Source: Solirubrobacteraceae bacterium (GTDB lineage: Bacteria > Actinomycetota > Thermoleophilia > Solirubrobacterales > Solirubrobacteraceae). Taken from it: a DNA stretch of 64,000 bases. Below, piece after piece: positions 24,552-32,911 of this stretch (its first letter is position 1; each line of letters begins with the position of its first letter). The notes beneath the pieces were generated by a model. That model searched no databases, was not told where the DNA came from, and worked only from the letters and a program-made list of their open reading frames with translations. The stretch is from positions 1 through 64,000 of the forward strand of contig JALNWQ010000009.1 in the NCBI GenBank assembly GCA_023230855.1. Direction: 5' to 3'. The translations under genes were made by a program, and so were the position numbers.

Positions 24552-24979
24552 CCGTTCACCCGATCCCCCCGACCACGGTCAGCCGCCGCGGCCTGCTCGC
24601 CGGGGCCGGCTTGGTGTCGGCCGCGCTCGCCGCGGGCGGCGGATCGCTGGCGTGGGCGGCCGGCGCACGCGCCGCGCAACCACTCGGACGGTCGGCGTGG
24701 ACGCCGCTCGTCGGCGAGGTCCTCGCGGCCCGCGTCGGCGATCGTCGCCGCCGGGTCCGGATCGTCGCGGTCGACGACCTCGGCCGCGAGGGGTCGCGTC
24801 TGCGCGACCTGCTCGCCGGCCGCGAGGACGCGTTCGCCCTGACGCTCGCCCTGTCCCGCCCGCACGCCGGCGACCTCGCCGTCACCGTCGCCCACCCGCG
24901 CCACGGCGCGATCCCGTTGTTCGCCGTCGCGTCGACGGCCCCTCACCACATCGCGATCGTCGACCGACGCACCGCCTGA
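24548..24979 (+). CDS. Tat-signal DUF6916-like protein
   Basis: A 143-aa protein with a twin-arginine signal (VSRRGLLAGAGLVSAALAAGGGSLAWA) and a compact domain starting AWTPLVGEVLAARVGD and ending LFAVASTAPHHIAIVDRR. It resembles the small DUF6916 proteins that occur beside tail-collar genes; I assign this by pattern and context only. It is translationally coupled to the collagen-like gene (4-nt overlap) and lies 15 nt before the tail-collar gene. The function is unknown; a periplasmic or surface accessory to its neighbours is likely. Confidence 0.65.
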   Translation: MTVHPIPPTTVSRRGLLAGAGLVSAALAAGGGSLAWAAGARAAQPLGRSAWTPLVGEVLAARVGDRRRRVRIVAVDDLGREGSRLRDLLAGREDAFALTLALSRPHAGDLAVTVAHPRHGAIPLFAVASTAPHHIAIVDRRTA

Positions 24980-24994
24980 CCCCCGAGGACCACC

Positions 24995-25516
24995 GTGCCC
25001 GCAGAGCCGTACATCGGCGAGATCATGCTCGTCGCTTACAACTTCGCCCCCAGGGGGTGGGCCGACTGCAACGGTCAGCTGCTGCCGATCTCCCAGTACA
25101 CGGCGCTGTTCTCGCTGCTCGGAACGACCTACGGCGGCAACGGCCAGACCTCGTTCGGCCTGCCGGACCTCCGTGGTCGCGTGCCGGTGCACGCGGGGAC
25201 CGGACCGGGACTGGGGGAGGTCGCGCTCGGCGAGGTCGGCGGCGCGCAGGCCGTCACGCTGCTGACGAGCCAGATGCCGACGCACAGCCACGGCGTCCCC
25301 GCCCCCGCCGCCACGAACGACCGGGCGACGACGAACCGTCCCGACGGCAAGGTCCCCGCGCGCGGCGGGAGCTACGCCGACGGCGGCAGCGACCACCTGG
25401 GGACGTCGTCCACGACGAACGCGACCGGTCAGGGCCAACCGCACGAGAACCGTCCGCCGTTCCTCGGCCTGCGGTACGTCATCGCGCTCGAGGGCATCTA
25501 CCCGTCGCGGGACTGA
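24995..25516 (+). CDS. Phage tail collar / microcystin-dependent (Mdp) protein
   Basis: This 173-aa protein begins EPYIGEIMLVAYNFAPRGWADCNGQLLPISQYTALFSLLGTTYGGNGQTSFGLPDLRGRVPVH, the tail-collar domain of the MdpB family, and ends in the NRPPFLGLRYVIALEG strand typical of the family. Such proteins occur in many non-phage contexts, often in small gene groups, and their bacterial role is poorly known. No other phage gene is present, so a prophage is unlikely. It closes the operon with the collagen-like and DUF6916-like genes. Confidence 0.9.
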   Translation: MPAEPYIGEIMLVAYNFAPRGWADCNGQLLPISQYTALFSLLGTTYGGNGQTSFGLPDLRGRVPVHAGTGPGLGEVALGEVGGAQAVTLLTSQMPTHSHGVPAPAATNDRATTNRPDGKVPARGGSYADGGSDHLGTSSTTNATGQGQPHENRPPFLGLRYVIALEGIYPSRD

Positions 25517-25570
25517 CGCGCGCACCCGGCATGATGGGGGTCCACCGGATCCCGCGACCGAGAGCCACGC

Positions 25571-25963
25571 ATGTCGACCGACCGCCGCCCCGTCAACGCC
25601 CCGGAAGCGCCCGCCGCCATCGGGCCGTACGTCCACGCCGTCGCCGCCGGCGGCCTGCTCTTCTGCTCCGGCCAGATCCCGCTCGACCCCGCGACCGGCG
25701 AGCTCGTCGGCACGACGTACGGTGAGCAGGCCGAGCAGGCGCTGCGCAACCTGCGGGCGGTCGTCGAGGCGGCCGGCGCCACGATGGCGGACGTCGTCCG
25801 GGCGACGGTCTACCTCACCGACATGGACGCGTTCGCCGAGGTCAACGAGGCGTACGCGCGGGCGTTCCCCACCGACCCGCCGGCCCGTGCGGCGGTCGGC
25901 GTCGCCCAGCTCCCGAAGGGCGCGCTCGTCGAGGTCGACGCGATCGTCGCGCTGCCGGACTGA
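25571..25963 (+). CDS. RidA family reactive intermediate deaminase
   Basis: A 130-aa RidA/YjgF protein with IGPYVHAVAAGGLLFCSGQIPLDPATGEL, VVRATVYLTDMDAFAEVNEAYARAF and the catalytic-arginine block PARAAVGVAQLPKGALVEVDAIV. RidA hydrolyses reactive enamine/imine intermediates made by PLP enzymes. The arginine and late glutamate of active members are present. The ATG at 25571 has only a weak ribosome site (GAGAG). It is separate from the tail-collar operon by 54 nt and probably monocistronic. Confidence 0.92.
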   Translation: MSTDRRPVNAPEAPAAIGPYVHAVAAGGLLFCSGQIPLDPATGELVGTTYGEQAEQALRNLRAVVEAAGATMADVVRATVYLTDMDAFAEVNEAYARAFPTDPPARAAVGVAQLPKGALVEVDAIVALPD

Positions 25964-26041
25964 TCGATCCGGCGCCACGGCCGCCCGGCTCGGTCGATCC
26001 GAACACGATTCGTTCACCTGTCACGCTCCGGATCGATCAGC

Positions 26042-27787
26042 ATGGGCTCGATGCGCGCACGTCCGATGACCCGTCGCACCGTCGTCCGTGGAGCCGCCGG
26101 TGCGGTGGTGGGCTCGACCGCGCTCGGGCCCCTGGCCGCGTCGACGGGCGCCGCCGACGCCGGCCTGTACCTGGGCGCCGCCCTGGAGCCCGAGCTCGTG
26201 ACGGTCACCGACCGGTCGATGGTCGCCTGGTGGTGGACCGAGGAGGCCACCGACACCACCATCCGGATCACCCCGGTGGCGGGCGGCCCGACGCGGGAGC
26301 TGCGGCTGGAGGAGCGCCGACACGTGCACGTCGCGACCGTCGACGGCCTGGAGCCCGGCGCCGAGTACCGCTACGAGCTGCTCTCGGGCGGGCGGCGGAT
26401 GGGCCTGGGCAGCGGCCCGGCCGACCCCGGCGCCTTCCGCACGCTCGTCCCGCCGTCGGGGCGCAAGCTCGCGACGATCGCGCTGCTCAACGACCTGCAC
26501 ATCGGCGAGCACTGCTCGGGCACGCTCTTCAACCTGCCCGGCGGGGTGTCGGTGCCGCCGTGCTTCGATGCCGACACCTACCCGGACTACGCGCACCGCA
26601 TGGCCGACGCGGCGATCGGCGAGCTGTCCGCCCACGACCTGGACCTCGTCATCGCCAACGGCGACCTGACGGACCGCGGGCGCCCCGACGACGTCGCCCG
26701 CGCCCTACGCCAGCTGCGACGACTGTCGGCCCCGCTCCTCGTCACCCGTGGCAACCACGACCGGCGCCTCGTCGGCGAGTGCGGCCCGGACCACGACTGC
26801 CTCCGGTCGCAGGCGTTCCCCGGCAACGCCGTCGGTGACGGGACGCTGCGCTCGGTCGCCCGCGTCGGCCGCCGGCTCGGCGTCGTCGGCCTGGACTCCA
26901 ACGACCCCGACACCGGCGCGGCGCGGATCCTCGGCGACCAACCGGCGTGGCTCGACGCCCAGCTCGACGCGCTGAAGGCCGAGGGCCGCGACGCGATCGT
27001 CGCCCTGCACCACCCGCTGCTCAAGCCGATCCAGGGCGTGCCGGCCGACGAGGGCGCCGACGCGCTCCTCGCAGTGCTGGCCCGCCACGACCACGTGCGG
27101 ATCGTGCTCCACGGCCACACCCACGCCAACGACCTGACGACGCACGGGCCGACCGGGCCGCTGCGGTTCCTCGAGAACGGCGCGATCAAGAACTACCCGT
27201 GCGGGTACGCCCTGCTGCACGTCCACGAGGACGGGATCATGCGCACGTTCCACCGCCCGGTGAACGACTGGACCCGGATGTGGACGGCGACGACGGCCCG
27301 CGAGACGTGGGGCCTGCAGCCGACGGCGCTCCGCGGCGACCTGACGAGCCGGGCGTTCGTGCTGCGCTACGACAGCCGCTTCGGTCCCGGCGATCCGATC
27401 GACGACGCGGTCGCCGACTCCCCCGGCGGCCGGGCGAAGCGCATCGACCTGGCGTCGGTCCGGCGGGTCGGCAACGCCAAGCTGCGCCGCCGCGGCGTGG
27501 TGGTCGGGGTGCACAGCGACGTCGACGCCGACGTCACCGTGCGGATCGTCGCCCGCCTCGGCCGCGGGGACGGCGTGCGCCGGCCTCGCACCGTGACCCT
27601 GGCCCGCGTCCGCCGACGGTCCGCGGCGGGCACCGTGCGCCTGCGGCTGCGCCCGACGGCCTCCCAGCGGCTGGTGCTGGGACGCCTGACCCGTGCGGTG
27701 TCGGCCCGGGTCGAGGTCGAGGCGCGCCCCCGCGGCGGGGGCGCCGTCCGCCGTGCCCGCCGCCCGCTCCGGGTGCTGGGGCGCTGA
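26042..27787 (+). CDS. Tat-exported metallophosphoesterase
   Basis: The 581-aa protein has a twin-arginine signal (TRRTVVRGAAGAVVGSTALG), an N-terminal purple-phosphatase-like FN3 domain (about 50-140), a calcineurin-like phosphoesterase core, and a basic C-terminal beta domain (about 440-581). Metal ligands are visible in order: DLHIGEH, NGDLTDRG, RGNHDRR, LHHP and HGHTHAN. It should act outside the membrane on a phosphoester or phosphodiester. In-frame ATGs exist at 26042, 26051 and 26066; the first is used. The C-terminal domain, rich in Arg and Val, resembles wall-facing modules elsewhere in this window. Confidence 0.85.
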   Translation: MGSMRARPMTRRTVVRGAAGAVVGSTALGPLAASTGAADAGLYLGAALEPELVTVTDRSMVAWWWTEEATDTTIRITPVAGGPTRELRLEERRHVHVATVDGLEPGAEYRYELLSGGRRMGLGSGPADPGAFRTLVPPSGRKLATIALLNDLHIGEHCSGTLFNLPGGVSVPPCFDADTYPDYAHRMADAAIGELSAHDLDLVIANGDLTDRGRPDDVARALRQLRRLSAPLLVTRGNHDRRLVGECGPDHDCLRSQAFPGNAVGDGTLRSVARVGRRLGVVGLDSNDPDTGAARILGDQPAWLDAQLDALKAEGRDAIVALHHPLLKPIQGVPADEGADALLAVLARHDHVRIVLHGHTHANDLTTHGPTGPLRFLENGAIKNYPCGYALLHVHEDGIMRTFHRPVNDWTRMWTATTARETWGLQPTALRGDLTSRAFVLRYDSRFGPGDPIDDAVADSPGGRAKRIDLASVRRVGNAKLRRRGVVVGVHSDVDADVTVRIVARLGRGDGVRRPRTVTLARVRRRSAAGTVRLRLRPTASQRLVLGRLTRAVSARVEVEARPRGGGAVRRARRPLRVLGR

Positions 27788-27798
27788 CGTCGATTCGC

Positions 27799-27837
27799 GG
27801 GATCGCGGGTCGGGCCGTCACGTCCGACCCCGATCCC
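27799..27837. terminator. hairpin between convergent genes
   Basis: GGGATC-gc-GGGTCGG (27799-27813) pairs with CCGACCC-c-GATCCC (27824-27837), forming a bulged 13-bp stem between the phosphoesterase and FAD-oxidoreductase stop codons. Confidence 0.55.
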
Positions 27838-27895
27838 TCGGGCCAGGACCATCGGCGGCACGAGGCTCGGCGGCAGGGTCGGAGGCCCCCTCAGC

Positions 27896-29407
27896 TCAGC
27901 GGGCCGTCGACACCGCCGTCGGCCCTTCGCTCGCGCCGGCGGCCGACGGGCCGCCGTTCGTCGCGAGCCCCGCGGTCCCCTCGTCGGGCACCGCGACGGC
28001 CGCCGACGCCGCACGCGGCACCGGCGGGAAGTCGACGTCGCCGCGCTCCGACGGGCGCGTCGTCGAGGCACGGAACAGATGTCGACCGAGCCAGCGGTCC
28101 AGGCGGATCCCCGCCTCGATCGGCAGCTCGCCCAGCGCCTCGCGCACGATCTCGCGACGCCGGCCCGGGTGGCGGTGCAGCGCGTTGAGCAGTCCGAGCG
28201 CGACGACCCGGGGGCTAACGATCCGCTCGGGGTCGCGGACGCGGCCGAAGTTGTCCGCGAGCTGCCCGCGGTGGCCGTCGAACGTGCGGATGACCTCGCG
28301 CAGCAGCGGCGTCGCCGGTGCGTTCGGGCGGCTCTCGCGCGACCCCCAGTGGTAGGACGCCATGCACGTCCGGTCGCGCTCGCGCTCCCACTCCTGCAGG
28401 GCGGCGTCCAGCTCGGCGTCCTCCCCGCCGGCGTCGAGCACCGGCCCGACGATCTCGCCGAGTCGGCGGCCGAACCGCAGCGCGTCGCGCTGGCCGGAGC
28501 CGATCACCGGATCCTTGAAATGCCCGGCGTCGCCGGCGAGCGCCCAGCCGGGCCCGCTCGACGCGCGGAAGTACGAGATCGTCTCGGACGTCGAGCGGAT
28601 CCGCGTGTGGTCGGTGGCACCGCGCAGGCGGGCACCGATCCCGTCGGAATCCTCGCCGACCAGCGCCCGCCAGGCACCCTCGGGGTCGCGGCGGACCTCG
28701 GAGATCCGCTCGGCCGGCGGCATCAGCATGCAGATCATCCGCCCGCCCGGCGTCGGGAACGTGTAGCCGACCGTCGTGCCCCAGCGCCACTGCGACATCG
28801 TCGCGTGCCAGCGCGTCCCGACGTGCGGGTCGGTCATGTAGCGGTAGGCCGCGCCGCGGCCGTTGCGCGACGCGCGGTACGGGGTCCAGGCCCCGCAGCG
28901 CGCCGCGACGGTCGAGCGGCGACCGTCGGCACCGACGACGAGCCGCGCCCGGATCTCGACCTCCTCGCCGTCGTGGACGCAGCGTACGCCCGCGGCGCGG
29001 CCGGCGCGCCAGACGACGTCGCGCACGTCGGTCTGCATCCGCACGTCGGCGCCGGCCGCCTCCGCCGTGCGCGCCAGCTCGACGTCCTGGTCGACCCGCG
29101 GAATGCACAGGCCGTAGCCGATCCCGTCGACCGCCGACCAGTGCTCGTGGACCTGCACGTCGCCGGCCCCGACGTGCACCCACGGCGACTTCGGCGGGTC
29201 GAGGGCGAGCAGGCGCTCGAGCGCGCCGAGCCGCGCGGTCTCGGCGACGGCGGAGGGAACGAGGGCGTGCGAGGAGAGCACGTCGGAGGGCAACCGGCGC
29301 CGCTCCAGCATCACGACGCGATGGCCGCCCCGCGCCAGGGTGATCGCGGTCGCCGACCCGGCCAGCCGGCCGCCGACCACGACGACGTCGGTCTCCTCGA
29401 CCCTCAT
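27896..29407 (-). CDS. FAD-dependent oxidoreductase (geranylgeranyl reductase-like)
   Basis: A 503-aa flavoprotein with the N-terminal dinucleotide-binding motif VVVVGGRLAGSATAITLARGGHRVVMLERRRLP, the mid-protein VVGADGRRSTVAARCG, and the flavin-contacting WALAGDAGHFKDPVIGSGQRDALRFGRRLGE. This is the PHBH/geranylgeranyl-reductase superfamily; the substrate cannot be told from sequence. The ATG at 29407 overlaps the stop of the F420-type nitroreductase gene (ATGA), so the two are co-translated downstream of a PucR-type regulator. A Pro/Ala/Thr-rich C-terminal tail of about 40 residues looks disordered. Confidence 0.85.
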   Translation of the reverse strand: MRVEETDVVVVGGRLAGSATAITLARGGHRVVMLERRRLPSDVLSSHALVPSAVAETARLGALERLLALDPPKSPWVHVGAGDVQVHEHWSAVDGIGYGLCIPRVDQDVELARTAEAAGADVRMQTDVRDVVWRAGRAAGVRCVHDGEEVEIRARLVVGADGRRSTVAARCGAWTPYRASRNGRGAAYRYMTDPHVGTRWHATMSQWRWGTTVGYTFPTPGGRMICMLMPPAERISEVRRDPEGAWRALVGEDSDGIGARLRGATDHTRIRSTSETISYFRASSGPGWALAGDAGHFKDPVIGSGQRDALRFGRRLGEIVGPVLDAGGEDAELDAALQEWERERDRTCMASYHWGSRESRPNAPATPLLREVIRTFDGHRGQLADNFGRVRDPERIVSPRVVALGLLNALHRHPGRRREIVREALGELPIEAGIRLDRWLGRHLFRASTTRPSERGDVDFPPVPRAASAAVAVPDEGTAGLATNGGPSAAGASEGPTAVSTAR

Positions 29408-29832
29408 GCGCGCTCCAGCAGCACGATCGGGATCGGCCGGTCGGTCATCCGCTCGTACTCGGCGTAGTCGCCGTACATCTCGACGAACCGGGGCCACATC
29501 TCGTCGCGCTCCTCGGGCGTGGCCCGGCGGGCCTGGACGCGACGACGCTCCGGGCCGACGCGCACGGTGGCGACGGGCTCGGCCTGCAGGTTGAGCCACC
29601 ACGCCGGGGGTCGGTCGCTGCCGAGGTTCGACGCCACGACCGCCAGCGCCGGCCCCTCCTCCCGGTACATGAGCGCCGTGTGGCGCGGCTCGCCGCTCTT
29701 GCGCCCGCGGGTCGTGAGCAGGAGCGTCGTCATGCCGAGGAACCGCCGCCCCAGCCGGCCGCGCGTGCCCACGTAGAGCTTGCGGTGGATCTTCCAGACG
29801 ATCTCGGCGACGGGGCGCGGTGGGGGTGCCAT
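29404..29832 (-). CDS. Deazaflavin (F420)-dependent nitroreductase family protein
   Basis: A 142-aa protein of the Ddn/DUF385 split-barrel family: LLLTTRGRKSGEPRHTALMYREEGPALAVVASNLGSDRPPAWWLNLQAEPVATVRV is the classic F420-binding block. Members reduce nitro compounds, quinones or fatty-acid-type substrates with F420H2. The ATG is 6 nt from TAGCCT (29839-29844), so it may have its own leaderless promoter in addition to read-through from the regulator 9 nt upstream. The quinone-reductase option fits the neighbouring flavoprotein, but the substrate is unknown. Confidence 0.9.
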   Translation of the reverse strand: MAPPPRPVAEIVWKIHRKLYVGTRGRLGRRFLGMTTLLLTTRGRKSGEPRHTALMYREEGPALAVVASNLGSDRPPAWWLNLQAEPVATVRVGPERRRVQARRATPEERDEMWPRFVEMYGDYAEYERMTDRPIPIVLLERA

Positions 29833-29841
29833 GGTCCGAGG

Positions 29842-31080
29842 CTATGGGCCGTCGGGGGGGCCGTGCCACTCGTGATGCGTGAAGCCGCGCCCTCCGATTC
29901 GCGGATTGCGTGGGTCGAGCACCACGGCCAGCCGCAACGCGACGTGCAGCTCGGTGCGACGTTCCGGCAACGGTCCGGACAGTCGCTCCTCGACGAGGCG
30001 CAGATGGTTGCGCACGGTCTGCTCGTGGAGGCCGAGCCGGGCGGCGGCACCCACGTTGCTCCCGGTCTCGAGCCAGGCGCGGAGCGTCTCGCGCGTCCGG
30101 CTCGGCAGGTCGTGCAGCGGGCCCAGCTCGGTGGCGACGAGGCGCCGGGCCATCGGCGCGGCCGCCAGGCCCAGTGCCTCGACGGCGACGTCACGCGCCC
30201 AGGTCACGCCGACGTCACCGCGGGCCCGCTGGACACGGTGGGCGAGCTCCGCCGCCTCGTGACCACTCCGGAAGCCGGCGGCATCCCGCTCCGGCCCGCC
30301 GATCCCGGCGGTGCGGTCGGCGTCGGCGAACGCCCGCTCGACCGCGGCGCGATCGGCCGCACGCAACGGCCGGGTGAGACGCACCCAGGCACGCTCACCG
30401 ACCACGAGCGACGCGGGCGCGTCGAGCTCGCCCCGGATCCGGTGCACCACGCCCTCGTCGACCCGGGTCGCCGGTCCCGGAAGGACCAAGGCCAGGTGCA
30501 GGCCGGCGAGGCGGTAGCCCAGGAAGCGCTCGGCGTCCGCGTTGAGCGCCGGGACCGTCCCGTCGAGCAGCCCGTCGACGAGCCGTCGGCGACGCCGCGC
30601 CAGCGACCGTCGCTCGTCGTCGAGCGCGTCGTCATAGGCCGCCATCGTCACCGCCAGCATCCGCTCGACGAAGGCGAACAGCACCGGGGTGGTGGCGCGC
30701 ACCATGTCGACGACCGACGAGCCCTCGCGCTCGGCGACCCGCTCGATCGCGTCCAGCAGGGTCGTCCACGCGACCTCCTGGCCGACCCGGTAGGACCGGG
30801 CGACCGTCTCGGCGGGAACGCCGGCGGTGGCGAGCTCGTGGGCGAGCGCGACGGCCGCCGCGGGTGCCACGTCGTCCGGCGCCACCCGATCGGTGAGCAG
30901 GCCGACGAGCAGCGTGGCCTTCGCGCCACACGCCTCGTCGATGAGCGCCCGGATGTCGGGGCGCGTGGCGAGCTCCGGGTAGACGTCGGTCGCCAGGACG
31001 TCCGCCAGTCCCCGGCCGAGCTCCACGGCGTCGAGCTCGCCACCGAGCGCTGCCTGGATGCGGACGGTCCCCGTCGACAC
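29842..31080 (-). CDS. PucR-type helix-turn-helix regulator
   Basis: A 412-aa regulator with an N-terminal helical domain, a central GGDEF-like/PucR middle region (about 180-300), and a C-terminal PucR HTH: LPSRTRETLRAWLETGSNVGAAARLGLHEQTVRNHLRLVEERLSGPL. The family controls catabolic or redox genes, usually activating neighbours. GTG at 31080 is the first start after the signal-free N-terminus. The gene stops 9 nt before the F420-type nitroreductase gene and probably regulates the nitroreductase/FAD pair. The ligand is unknown. Confidence 0.85.
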   Translation of the reverse strand: MSTGTVRIQAALGGELDAVELGRGLADVLATDVYPELATRPDIRALIDEACGAKATLLVGLLTDRVAPDDVAPAAAVALAHELATAGVPAETVARSYRVGQEVAWTTLLDAIERVAEREGSSVVDMVRATTPVLFAFVERMLAVTMAAYDDALDDERRSLARRRRRLVDGLLDGTVPALNADAERFLGYRLAGLHLALVLPGPATRVDEGVVHRIRGELDAPASLVVGERAWVRLTRPLRAADRAAVERAFADADRTAGIGGPERDAAGFRSGHEAAELAHRVQRARGDVGVTWARDVAVEALGLAAAPMARRLVATELGPLHDLPSRTRETLRAWLETGSNVGAAARLGLHEQTVRNHLRLVEERLSGPLPERRTELHVALRLAVVLDPRNPRIGGRGFTHHEWHGPPDGP

Positions 31081-31109
31081 GGGGTCATCCTCGCACAGGC
31101 GACCGCGCG

Positions 31110-32732
31110 TCAGCGATCTTTGGCCGAGCCCCTCCGCGACGTGACGTAGGTCGTGTCCCCGGGCCGCACGGCCTTGGACCGACCCAGCACCTCGCCCTGC
31201 GCGTCGAGCGCCTCGGCGGCGACCCAGGCGGGACGGCCGGGGACCATGACGAGCGAGTCGAAGCCCTTCCTCGGCGCCTCGCCGAGCGGCTTGAGGTCCT
31301 TGGCCGTGTCGCCGCCGACGACCCGCCAGGTGGCGACCTCGGTCGCGCCGTTCCAGCTGGCCCGGACCGCGGTGCCGTTCGTGCCGCGACGCGACGCGAT
31401 CGCCGGGTCGTCGGTGGGCCGGCCGACCCACGGCTGCTTGTAGGCCCGGTACGTCTCGGTCGGGGTGCGCTCGAACCGCGCGTCGAACGCGACGCGGCCG
31501 TCGTCGGTGAACTCCGTCAGTCGCGGCGTCTCGCCGCCCCAGCCGACCATCCGGTTGCCGTCGGGCAGGGTCTGCATGTTCGCCTGGGTCGGGCCGAGCG
31601 TGCCGCCGGGCCGGCGGTACTCCTTGACGAGCGTCGCCCGCTTGCGCTTACGGTCGAGCCTCAGGATGATGCCGCGCGACTCGGCGCCCTTCGTCGCCTT
31701 CTCCTTGGCCGAGAAGGCGTGGTTGTCGAGGACCGAGACGAGGTCCTTGCCGACCGGTCGGGCGTCGTGCTGCCAGCGGAACACCGAGCCCTTGCCCATC
31801 TTGAAGTCGCTGCGCCTGCCGTTGAGCTGCCAGTTGATCTTCTTCGTCTTGCGGTCGATCGCGTAGACGGCGTGGAGGCTGCGGGCGGACACGATGTAGT
31901 CGCCGTTCTCGTCGATGTCGACGGAGTTGCCGTGGAAGAAGTCGTACGGCAGGTCGTCGCGCTTGGGGACCGGGTGGATCGAGTCCAGCGGGTCGACGTG
32001 GTCGCTGGCGTCCCAGCGGAACAGGGTCTTGCCGGTCTTCACGTCGATCTCGAGGACCGTGTTCTCCATCAGGCGGTCCCGCTTCACGCCGCCCGCCTTG
32101 CGCAGGTCGTGGCGCTTCTTGCGCTCGTGGTAGGCGAGCATGAGCGCGGTGCCGCGGTCGGTGAGGTGGAACTCGTGGAAGTCGGCCTTGAGCGGCCCCT
32201 TCGGCTGGACCCGGGCGATGACGCGGTAGTGCATGTCGGCGATGACGCCCTCGCCCTCGCCGAACCCGCGCTTGGCCTCGCCCTCCCACCAGGTGAGCAC
32301 CGGCTTGCCCCGGTAGGTCTGGACGTTGAAGTTCATCCGCGACCGGTCCTTGCCGCCCGGCAGCTTGCCGTTGGCGTCGAACCAGACGAGATCGCCGTTG
32401 CGGTCGTAGATCATCAGCCCGTCGTCGCCCCCGCCGTTGGGGATCTTCTTCGGGGCGACGAAGACGTAGCCGGGGGCCTGCTCGTCGGTGCTCTTCAGCA
32501 CCTTGACCGGGGGCGGGCGCAGGTCGGGGCGCGACGCGAAGCCCTGCGGCTCGGGCGGGGCGGCGAGCTTCACCGACGTGGACCGGTCGCCGTCGTCATC
32601 CCCGCCGGCGGCGACGACGATCGCCGCGGCGGCGAGCAGCGCGACGACGGCGACGAGCACCGTGATGATCGTGCGACGACCCGGACCGCGCTCGCGGGCC
32701 GGTCCGGACGGGTTCTCGGCGTCGGTGCTCAT
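31110..32732 (-). CDS. Membrane-anchored arylsulfotransferase (ASST) family protein
   Basis: A 540-aa protein with one N-terminal TM helix (about 20-43) and a propeller-type ASST domain outside. Conserved blocks are NVQTYRGKPVLTWWEGE, HEFHLTDRG, DFFHGNSVD, WQHDARPV, VLDNHAF and SWNGATEVATWRVV, several of which recur in the MFS-fused ASST at 10762. ASSTs move sulfuryl groups between aryl sulfates and phenols without PAPS. Conserved histidines sit where catalytic His residues are expected, but activity is inferred. ATG at 32732 follows a CGGAG site. The gene stops 29 nt after the regulator start on the same strand, so co-transcription with the regulator operon is possible. Confidence 0.87.
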   Translation of the reverse strand: MSTDAENPSGPARERGPGRRTIITVLVAVVALLAAAAIVVAAGGDDDGDRSTSVKLAAPPEPQGFASRPDLRPPPVKVLKSTDEQAPGYVFVAPKKIPNGGGDDGLMIYDRNGDLVWFDANGKLPGGKDRSRMNFNVQTYRGKPVLTWWEGEAKRGFGEGEGVIADMHYRVIARVQPKGPLKADFHEFHLTDRGTALMLAYHERKKRHDLRKAGGVKRDRLMENTVLEIDVKTGKTLFRWDASDHVDPLDSIHPVPKRDDLPYDFFHGNSVDIDENGDYIVSARSLHAVYAIDRKTKKINWQLNGRRSDFKMGKGSVFRWQHDARPVGKDLVSVLDNHAFSAKEKATKGAESRGIILRLDRKRKRATLVKEYRRPGGTLGPTQANMQTLPDGNRMVGWGGETPRLTEFTDDGRVAFDARFERTPTETYRAYKQPWVGRPTDDPAIASRRGTNGTAVRASWNGATEVATWRVVGGDTAKDLKPLGEAPRKGFDSLVMVPGRPAWVAAEALDAQGEVLGRSKAVRPGDTTYVTSRRGSAKDR

Positions 32733-32911
32733 GGGGCTCCGGTGGTCGGGGAGGTCGTCGTCCGCGGGCCCGTCGCGGGGATCCCGGAGCGGGGTCCGGC
32801 GCGCTGCCGCGGGGCGGGCCCGGGTGGGACGCGCCGACGAAGGGTAGAGGACCGGGGGCGGACCGCGGGCCGCACCCGGGTGATGGCGAGGTGCCGGGCG
32901 ATGGCGGAGCG

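Noticed and set aside
24995..25516. Tail-collar gene as evidence for a prophage
   Set aside because: No capsid, terminase, integrase or attachment site is nearby; this family is common outside phages.
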